A program made the position numbers and the translations under genes. This document shows positions 56,175 through 64,000 of a stretch of 64,000 nt of DNA, in pieces. Source of the stretch: Mimosa pudica (taxonomy: Eukaryota; Streptophyta; Magnoliopsida; Fabales; Fabaceae). Below the pieces are notes generated by a model that was given only the letters and a program-made list of their open reading frames with translations, was not told where the DNA came from and made no database searches. The number at the start of each line of letters is the position of its first letter. Position 1 is the first letter of the stretch. The DNA lies in contig JAKELP010000030.1 in the NCBI GenBank assembly GCA_029929735.1, positions 2,693,493 to 2,757,492 of the forward strand, read 5' to 3'.

Positions 56175-57183
56175 TGTTAGAATCTTAAGTTTTGATGAAG
56201 ACTAAAATATGAAAGAACTAGGCAAACACTTAGAAAATATTAGGTTAATATAGAACCCCAAGTAAGAGTACAACCGGATGAGGATTTACTTCCGGATGGG
56301 CTAAGACTAGCGCTCACGGATGAACGCCTCATCCCCCAGCGACAGCAAGTATTCCACTAAGTAATAACTCAGTCTAGGAGCATTAGATGTGCAAAACCTT
56401 GAGACTAAGTTAAGATACAACCGGATGTGGATTTGCTTCCGATTGTATTAAGACTAGCGCTGGGTGTTGGTATAGATAACACTGAGCGCCAGTGAACATA
56501 ACCCAACGTCCAGTAGATTTGCTTCCGATTGCTTAGTGACTAGTGCTGGCTGATGGAATGGATAACACTGAGCGACAGTGAGTAAAATATGAACATAACT
56601 CATCGTCCAGTGGAAGTGCTTCCGGATGTGAAATTGCTTCCGGATGTAAGAAAGCTTCCTTAGACTAAGTAAACTCCCACTGCATGTGACTATGTGTTTA
56701 TATTGCTAGACTAACGTTCAAAGTGCAGCACACTAAGTAAAGTTGCTTCCGGATGTGAATCCGCTTCCGCAAGCAATCAGAATGTCAGAACGTTCAGAGC
56801 AGTGCAGTGTCAGAATGCTTTTGGCAGAGCAGAGTTGTCAGAACTACTTTTCAGAGATAAAGCAAGTCAACCCTGCTAAGCATTAATGAAGCATTAATTG
56901 GGCAAACGGTAACATGGGAAAAACGGCCATATTCAAACGGCTAACCCACCTACCAAGAGTGAGAATACTTGAAGACTATATAAAGGAGCTCACCTTCATT
57001 TATGAAGACAACTAATATCTTTGACATCTTGAAGAAAGCTAGAGTGAGAAACTAAGAAATCCTTCAAGCATTCAAAGCTGCCCAGAAAAGAGAAAGGGCA
57101 TTTAACGCATTGAGAGATCTTTTCATCTACTTATCTTGTACTCTTTGTTGTTAAATCTCTTCTTGTATTAAGAGCATTTATTG
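56175..57183 (+). repeat. SIRE-like LTR, 5' part, interrupted by element 4
   Basis: It begins TGTTAGAATCTTAAG and matches the first 1010 bases or so of the LTR that follows, with TATA box tatataaagg near 56978. It stops at gagcatttattg, the point that corresponds to about 58200 in the next LTR, where element 4 starts. The remainder of this LTR should lie beyond the right edge, after a TATTG target duplication. Confidence 0.75.
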
Positions 57184-58563
57184 TGTTAGAATCTTAAGTT
57201 TTGATGAAGACTAAAATATGAAAGAATGAATCAAGTATTTAGAAAGCAATAGGTTAACATAGAATCCCAAGTAAGAGTGCAACCGGATGTGGATTTACTT
57301 CCGGATAGACTAGGACTAGCGCTCGCGGATGAATGACTCGCGGATGAATGACTCATCCCCCAGCGAGAGCAAGTAATTCACTAGGGAAATAACTTGGTCC
57401 ATAAGCACTAGATATACAAAACCTCAAGACTAAGCTAGGATTCAACCGGAAGTGATTTTGCTTCCTGTTGTATTTAGACTGGCGCTGGCTGTTAGAATAG
57501 ATGACACTAAGCGTCAGTGAACATAAGCCACGTCCAGTAGAATTGCTTCCGATAGCTTAGTGACTAGCGCTGACTGTTGGATTGAAGGACACTGAGCGAG
57601 AGTAAGTAAAAGTGATTATAACCCTTCATCCAGTGGTAGTGCTTCCGGATGTAGAAGTGCTTCCGGATCCAAGGAAGTCATCTTAGACTAAGTAAACACC
57701 CACTGCATGTGACTATGTGCTTATATTGTTAAAACTAACATTCAAAGTGCAGCACACTAAGTAGAGTTGCTTCCGGATGTGAACCTGCTTCCGCAAGCAA
57801 TCAGAATGTCAGAATGTTCAGAAGTGCAGTGTCAGAATGCTTTTGTCAGAGCAGAGTTGTCAGGACTACTTTTCAGAGATAAAGCAAGTCAACCCTGCTA
57901 TGCATTGATGAAACATTAATTGGGCAAACGGTAATAAGGGAAAAACGGCAATATTCAAACGGCTAACCCACCTACCAAGAGTCAGAATGTTTGAAGACTA
58001 TATAAAGGAGCTCAACTTCATTTATGAGGCTAATGAATTATCTTTGACATTCTTGAGAGAAGTTAGAGCGAGAAACTAAGAGAATCTTCAAGTATTCAAA
58101 GCTGCCCAGAAAAGAGAAAGAGCATTTAACTCATTGAGTGATCTTTTCATCTACATATCTTGTACTCTTTGTAGTTAAGTCTCTTCGTGTTATAAGAGCG
58201 TTGATTGTACTTAAGTGTGTAACACTATCTGTTCTTAAAGAGAACTTAGTTAGAAAAATCCTTTATTTATAAAGGTTGAACCCTTGCTAGGTGTAAGGGG
58301 GAGCTAGTTAGAAAGGTTACAAGTGAGCCTTGTGTAAAACTTGTGGTTGTAAGGTTGCAAGTGATCCCGTTCAAAACTTGCGGTTGTAAAGGTTCCAGGT
58401 GAACCCGTTCTAAAACCTGGAAATATAGTGGAACTCGGCCTGGGTGGTTGAGAACTGGACGTAGGTCAGGAAGACCGAACCAGTATAACTCTTGTGTTAT
58501 TTTATTTGAGCATTTATTTTTGAAGCACAATTCACCCCCCCTCTTGTGCATCCATTACTTTCA
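57184..58563 (+). repeat. 5' LTR of element 4 (1380 bp)
   Basis: It begins TGTTAGAATC and ends CTTTCA. It has fewer U3 modules than elements 1-3. TATA box tatataaagg is at 57999-58008. A duplicated cgcggatgaatgactc lies near 57330-57350. Confidence 0.88.
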
Positions 58564-58565
58564 TT

Positions 58566-58577
58566 TGGTATCAGAGC
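58566..58577 (+). other. Primer-binding site of element 4
   Basis: TGGTATCAGAGC, two bases after the LTR; the tRNA-iMet type. Confidence 0.92.
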
Positions 58578-58626
58578 GGGTCTTTCTCACTCGATTCCAA
58601 CGAATCCAGAAAGCAAAGATCCAGTA

Positions 58627-60471
58627 ATGGATACATATTACTCTCTACCAGATGTCTCTATTCAACCCAACAAGCCCCCAGGCTTTGATGGGTATAACTA
58701 TCCATTCTGGAAGTTTAGAATGGAGACTTACATCAAGTCAAGTGACCTAAGACTCTGGGATGTAATCGAACGTGGGGATCACACTCCCCTAGATGAGGAT
58801 GGCTTTGCTAAGGTGAAAGCCAGGTACACCAATGAGGACTATGCTCTAGTCCAACTGAATTTTAGGGATATGCATTACATTCAGTGTGCTCTCAGCCCCA
58901 AGGAGTTTCACAGGATCAGCCACCACAAAAATGCTAAAGATATGTGGGAGGCTCTTGAGGCTGCTCACTCTGGAACCAGGGGAGTAAAAGCAAGACGAGT
59001 TGAGATGCTGGTGGAGGAGTTTCACAAGTTCGCCATGTTGAGTCCAACTGAGCCAATCAAAGAGCTGGAGCTCAGATTCACTCACCTCATCAACAATTTG
59101 GCCTCGCTGGGTAAGGACATTCCTGAAAGAGAGCAAGTTAGCAAGATCCTAAAGATCTTGAAAGGTGACTGGATCACCAAAGTAACCATCTTGCAGGAAG
59201 TCCAAGGAGAATCAACGAGCTCTATCACTGCACTATTTGGCTCTCTGGCTGAATATGAACCTACCCTGCTGGCTCAGAGAGCTCCTCAAGCCTCATCCAA
59301 GGCCAAAAATCTTACCCTTGTTGCTCCCAGCAGGGAGGTTGATGATGATGATGAGGATGATGAGGAGGAAATGGACGATGAGGAGATGGCTATGATGGTG
59401 AGAAAGTTCAGAAAGTTCTTCAGAAAGAAAGGAGGCTTTCAAAAAGGTGACTCCAGCCAAAGGAAGGGATACAAGAAGGAAAAGGCCCTTGTGTGCTTTG
59501 AATGTAAGAAGCCTGGCCACTTCAAGGCTGAGTGTCCCAGCCTGCAGAAGTCAAAAGGCAAAGACAAAAGAAAGGCCTTTGTTTCCTCTATCTGGGTGAA
59601 TAGCTCAGATGACGAAGCAAGTGATGAGGAAGAAGTTGCCAACCTCTGCCTGGTAGCCAGAGAAGATGATGAGGAAGCATCTTCAGAACTTGACCTCACC
59701 CACGAAGACAATGAGGTAACTTTCTCTGAACTGCAAGAGGCTTACAATGAGGTTCATGAAGAATTCTCTCGATTGTGTAAAACCTATAAAGTGTTAAAAA
59801 CCAAAAAGGAATCACTTGAGTCCAAGGTGGACTCACTGAGTGAAGAGCTAGCGGAAGCAAGAAAGCTTCCGGTAGTGGATGGCCAGGGTTCTCCCCAAAC
59901 AGAACCCAATGCCCCAACACTTGAGAGCTGCCCCAATTGCAGCAAAATCTCAGCTGAGAAAGACAAGCTGCAAAATGCCCTGCAGAAATTTACAAATGGA
60001 TCAGAAATGTTAAATATAATTTTAATGAATCAAAGGGCATATAGGGATAGAACTGGCTTAGGATATACTCCTAGAGGGAAAAAGTGGGTGGAACCAAAAG
60101 TAAAGCCCTACTTAAAATTCTTCCACAAAGCCACTAGTCACAGCCCCTCACCTTTCAGCTTCTGTAACTATTGCAACAGGAAAGGACACTCCACGTCCAC
60201 CTGTAATGCCAAGAAGCATGGAGCAAGTAGCTCTTACAAATGGGTCCATAAAGGAACCCAGGCTACAAAGGATCCTTCCCCTGTAAAGGAAACCAAGGGA
60301 GGACAAGGATCCCGAGTCTGGAAACAATCCACATGGAAAACCCAAGAGCCTAGATCCAGCACTAGGCCAAAGGCACTGAATGATCCTAAGCCCAAGGTCA
60401 ACACTAGACCAAAGGCACAGAAAACTAATGACAGAGGACCCAAGAAAGGTTGGGTACCTAAGTCTACTTGA
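58627..60471 (+). CDS. gag: Copia gag of element 4, 614 aa
   Basis: I chose the ATG at 58627 (MDTYYSLPDVSIQPNKPPGF) because the upstream Met lies in the LTR. The protein has the DUF4219-like start (YPFWKFRMETYIKSSDLRLW), the full UBN2-type core (MWEALEAAHSGT, MLVEEFHKFAMLSPTEPI, KILKGDWITKV), an acidic stretch and two CCHC knuckles, CFECKKPGHFKAEC and CNYCNRKGHSTSTC. The C-terminus is basic. It ends at TGA 60469-60471 in the same frame as pol. Gag forms the cytoplasmic particle and packages the RNA. Confidence 0.9.
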   Translation: MDTYYSLPDVSIQPNKPPGFDGYNYPFWKFRMETYIKSSDLRLWDVIERGDHTPLDEDGFAKVKARYTNEDYALVQLNFRDMHYIQCALSPKEFHRISHHKNAKDMWEALEAAHSGTRGVKARRVEMLVEEFHKFAMLSPTEPIKELELRFTHLINNLASLGKDIPEREQVSKILKILKGDWITKVTILQEVQGESTSSITALFGSLAEYEPTLLAQRAPQASSKAKNLTLVAPSREVDDDDEDDEEEMDDEEMAMMVRKFRKFFRKKGGFQKGDSSQRKGYKKEKALVCFECKKPGHFKAECPSLQKSKGKDKRKAFVSSIWVNSSDDEASDEEEVANLCLVAREDDEEASSELDLTHEDNEVTFSELQEAYNEVHEEFSRLCKTYKVLKTKKESLESKVDSLSEELAEARKLPVVDGQGSPQTEPNAPTLESCPNCSKISAEKDKLQNALQKFTNGSEMLNIILMNQRAYRDRTGLGYTPRGKKWVEPKVKPYLKFFHKATSHSPSPFSFCNYCNRKGHSTSTCNAKKHGASSSYKWVHKGTQATKDPSPVKETKGGQGSRVWKQSTWKTQEPRSSTRPKALNDPKPKVNTRPKAQKTNDRGPKKGWVPKST

Positions 60472-63400
60472 TTCTTTCAGGTGTGTCTCAAAGCATCCAG
60501 GAACAGAAAATGGTATATCGATAGCGGATGCTCAAGACATATGACTGGAGACAGAGACAAGTTCAAATCTCTGGTGATCAAAGACGGAGCCACAGTAACC
60601 TTTGGAGGAAATCAAAGTGGAAAGATCACTGGAGTTGGAGAAGTTGGACCAGTAAAAGACGTCTATCTGGTGGACGGTCTCTGTCACAACCTGCTAAGCG
60701 TGAGCCAGAGCACAGACAAAGGAAATTGGGTAATCTTTGATTCACATGAGTGCATAATAGTTGATAAGCAGGATCTAAATTTAGATAAGGTCAACTTAAA
60801 ATGCAAACTTAAAGCAAATAGAAATGGAAACCTATATACTATAGACTTGTGTCAACAACTGGAAGAAAAATGTCTAATATCTAGTGATGAGAACAGTTGG
60901 CTTTGGCATAAGAGGTTAGCTCATGTTAATTTTACTCAACTTGATATGCTAATTAAAAAGGAGCTAGCTATAGGCATTCCATCCTTTAAAGTAAAGCATG
61001 ATTTTATTTGTGAATCCTGCCAACGAGGGAAGCAAACAAAGTCCTCGTTTAAAACCAAGAAGAAAGTCTCCACCAGCAGGCCCTTGGAACTAATCCACAT
61101 GGATTTGGTTGGGCCAGCAAGAGTGAAGAGCTTGGGTGGAAACCTGTATGCTCTAGTGGTGGTGGATGACTATTCGAGGTTCACTTGGACTATGTTTCTT
61201 GCCTCTAAGCAAGATGCTTTTGATGCTTTTGTTGTCCTGGCTAAGAAAGTGCAGAATAAGAGAGAGCTCAAAATCACAGCCATAAGGACAGACCATGGAG
61301 GAGAGTTTGAGAACCATAGCTTCTCTGAGCTATGTGAGCAAAATGGTATTGAACACAACTTCTCAGCTCCTAGAACTCCTCAGAAAAACGGAGTGGTCGA
61401 GAGAAAGAACAGGGTTCTGACAGAGATGGCTAGAAGCATGCTCAACGAGAAAGAGGTTTCTCAAGTGTTCTGGGCGGACGCTATGAGCACTGCTTGCTAT
61501 ATCTCTAACAGAGCCTATGTTCGCAAAGGACTGGATAAGACTCATTACGAGCTGTACAAAGGGAGGAAGCCCAACATCAGCCACCTCAGAATCTTTGGAT
61601 CAAAATGCTATGTGCATAACAATGGAAAGGTAAATCTGGTTAAGTTTGATCCAAAAGCTGATGTAGGTATATTCATAGGATATTCCCTTAGGAGTAAAGC
61701 ATATAGAATATACAACATGAGAACTAGAATTGTAGAAGAATCAATGCATGTTGTATTCGATGAAACTCCTACATGGGGACAATCCACAGAAGATGATGAA
61801 ATACTTAATCTTCCAAAACCACCATCATCTTCTTCACCACCAAAAGAAACACCAGCGAGCAATCTCAAAGAAGAAGATGAACCCAGTGATGAACCTAGAG
61901 TGCAGACCGTGCCTGATGAGGCACAGTTGCCAACAGCTAGGAGACATCACAGGGATCATCCTCTTGATCAAGTGCTTGGTGATGTTTCTTCTGGTGTCAG
62001 AACAGAAGGCAAGTTTAAAATGAAGTTGAGTTTGGAGCATTTCTATCTCAAATCGAACCAACTTCAGTTGAACAAGCTCTTGAGGACTGCGACTGGATTA
62101 TTGCCATGCAGGAAGAGCTAAATCAATTTGAGAGAAGTCAAGTCTGGGAACTTGTCCCAAGGCCGTCTCATCAATCCATAGTGGGGACCAAGTGGGTCTT
62201 CAAAAACAAACTGGATGAGACAGGTCAAATTACAAGAAACAAAGCCAGACTAGTAGCTAAAGGATATAACCAAGAAGAAGGCATTGACTATGAAGAAACT
62301 TTTGCTCCAGTCGCTAGACTTGAAGCAATAAGAATTCTTCTAGCCTTTGCATCTATGAAATGCTTTAGATTATATCAAATGGATGTAAAGAGTGCTTTTC
62401 TTAATGGTTATATTAAAGAAGAGGTATATGTAGAACAACCTCCTGGCTTTGAGGATCACAAGCATCCCAAACATGTGTATAGACTAAAGAAAGCTTTATA
62501 TGGCCTGAAACAAGCTCCTAGAGCTTGGTATGAGAGACTCAGCAGCTTCCTGCTGGGCAAAGGTTTCTCAAGGGGCAAATTAGATAATACACTGTTTATC
62601 CTTCACAAAGATAGAGATATGTTAATTGTCCAAATTTATGTTGATGATATTATTTTTGGGGCAACTAATGAAAAGGTTTGTGAAGATTTCTCTAAGACTA
62701 TGCAGGGTGAGTTTGAAATGTCAATGATGGGAGAACTAACGTTCTTCCTAGGCCTGCAAATTAAGCAAAAGAAGAATGGAATCTTCATCTCCCAAGCTAA
62801 GTACTGCAGAGAGCTACTCAAAAAGTTTGGGATGGATGAATGTAAGGAGTATGACACTCCCATGAGCACCTCTGCCGCACTCGATGCTGACGCAAAGGGT
62901 AAATCTGTCAGCCTGCCCATGTACAGGGGAATGATAGGTTCCCTCCTATACTTAACGGCAAGCAGGCCTGACATTCAATTTAGTGTAGGCATGTGTGCTA
63001 GGTTTCAAGCCAATCCCAAGGAGTCACACTTAACATGTGTTAAACGTATTCTTAGATACCTTGAGGGAACACAAGAGCTTGGTCTTTGGTATCCCAGAGG
63101 TAACCAAGAGTTCTTGTGGGCTTATTCTGACTCTGACCATGCAGGTTATAAAACAGATAGGAAGAGCACCAGTGGACAATGCGCCTTTCTTAGTGGTTGT
63201 CTGGTGTCTTGGGCTAGCAAGAAGCAAACCTGCGTGTCATTGTCATCCACTGAGGCAGAATACATTGCTGCTGCAAGCTGTTGTGCTCAAGTGCTATGGC
63301 TGAAGAACCAACTGAGAGACCTTGGTTTGGAGTTCCCTGAGGCACTCATCCTCTGTGACAACACAAGTACAATCTGCCTCGCCAAGAATCCGGTTCAGCA

Positions 63401-63618
63401 CACAAGGACAAAGCACATCGATGTCGGCATCACTTCATCAGAGACCATGTTCAAAAGAAGGATGTCAAAGTGCAATTTGTTCCCACTCAACAACAGCTTG
63501 CTGACATCTTTACCAAGCCTCTGGGGGTTTTTTTTTTTGATCAGAAAAGCCTCTGGGGGTTGACCAATTTACTTTCATAAGAGGTGATTTGGGAATGGTA
63601 AACCCAAATGAGGTGTAA
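60472..63618 (+). pseudogene. pol: Copia pol of element 4 (protease, integrase, RT, RNase H), broken
   Basis: The frame continues directly from the gag TGA. Protease has WYIDSGCSRHMTG. Integrase has a zinc-binding part (HKRLAHVNF, CESCQRGKQ) and the D-D-E residues in HMDLVGP, RTDHGGEFE and NGVVERKNR. RT has KWVFKNKLDETGQ and catalytic YVDDIIFGA; RNase H has AYSDSDHAGYKTDRK and SSTEAEYIAA. A lost base in the A-run 62017-62020 moves RT to another frame (integrase side ends after KFKMK, RT side reads NEVEFGAF). Another is lost near 63425 (HIDVGITSS where HIDVRHHF is usual). A 32-bp insertion follows near 63530. The expected stop TAA is at 63616-63618. These changes make it a pseudogene. Confidence 0.87.
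63515..63561 (-). mobile_element. Very short tail-only retroposon in pol
   Basis: A 15-bp direct repeat aagcctctgggggtt (63515-63529 and 63547-63561) flanks 17 bases that read TTCTGATC plus an A-run on the minus strand. Without one repeat and the insert, the RNase H end of pol reads normally (TKPLGVDQFT). A perfect target duplication of this size with an A-tail suggests target-primed retroposition of almost nothing but a tail. Confidence 0.5.
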
Positions 63619-64000
63619 TCTTTTATTTATTATACTTGATTGTTTAAAACCTACAACAATACTAACTTAGGCATCGGAGTGCCAATACGTGTTTTTGCAG
63701 GTCCTCAATGTTAAATCTTAAGATGTTGCAACCGGAAGCAAAACCACTTCCGGATGATCACTCGCTGACACTAGATGTTGAAATCAAGAGAGCGCCAGTG
63801 CCAGACTAAAGGACACGTCACTTCAGAAAAACGCTTCATCTCCCTCCATGAGAAGTTGTGCCTTCTCTGACAAGATGAAGCGACACATGTCATAAGGTGC
63901 GCCGTTTCAATTAAAATGTTTACGTTACCCAATGTGCAAACATGTGTTTCATCTAAAGAGTCATGCCCATTTTACCCTTAGTAACTTTGCATATAAATAG
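63619..64000 (+). promoter_or_regulatory. Internal promoter-like block of element 4
   Basis: It follows the pol stop. It holds TGTTAAATCTTAAG (63709-63722), CCGGAAG...CTTCCGG with cgctgacac, a stretch shared with element 1 (gacacgtcacttcagaa, cataaggtgcgccgtttcaa) and a TATA box ATATAAATAG that ends exactly at base 64000. By comparison with element 1, ORF2 should start about 150 bases past the edge. Confidence 0.6.

Larger units (their letters stand above)
57184..64000 (+). mobile_element. SIRE-like Copia retrotransposon with gag and pol, partial (element 4)
   Basis: Visible parts are the 5' LTR (57184-58563), primer site, gag, protease-integrase-RT-RNase H, and the internal promoter block at the right edge. 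It shows the full order lost from elements 1-3 and would go on to ORF2 and the 3' LTR outside the window. Pol is disabled by an in-frame TGA after gag, two one-base losses (near 62017-62020 and 63425) and a 32-bp insertion. So this copy is probably not active itself. Confidence 0.88.

Overview
The window is nuclear DNA of a flowering plant. It is A+T-rich, has spliced host genes and is packed with LTR retrotransposons. The mix of SIRE/Maximus-type Copia elements with Tat/Ogre-type Gypsy elements, an F-box gene, an RPA-like gene and a potato-type-I proteinase inhibitor suits a dicot, perhaps a legume; the species cannot be fixed from sequence alone.

Host genes are few. An RPA1-like gene (minus strand, nine visible coding exons, cut by the left edge) fills 1-2110. 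A two-exon F-box gene with a frameshift lies at 14077-14963 (minus). An intact two-exon proteinase inhibitor I gene lies at 26181-26493 (minus). The rest is mobile DNA and its debris.

Four related SIRE-like elements are present. Element 1 (2696-12400, plus) and element 2 (34349-44037, minus) have perfect 5-bp target duplications and nearly identical LTRs. Both lack pol but keep an uninterrupted second ORF of 1090 and 1075 aa. Element 3 (18048-25523, plus) has lost nearly all of its 5' LTR and holds only gag and ORF2 scraps. Element 4 (57184 to beyond the right edge, plus) carries gag and pol with several disablements, and is itself inserted in another LTR of the family (56175-57183).

The centre is a three-deep nest. 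A Tat-type Gypsy element (26725-53549, minus) sits about 230 bp upstream of the inhibitor start codon. Its antisense ORF is split by an Ogre-like non-coding element (27788-46792, minus), which is in turn split by SIRE-like element 2. All three layers have exact 5-bp target duplications (ATGTT, CCATT, GTTTT).

Right of the nest (53555-56174) is displaced promoter-side sequence holding a MULE-type MITE with a 9-bp duplication and a Stowaway-type MITE.

The most interesting system is the SIRE-like family. Its large second ORF follows a separate TATA-bearing block that shares motifs with the LTRs, and the ORF stays open in elements that have lost pol.
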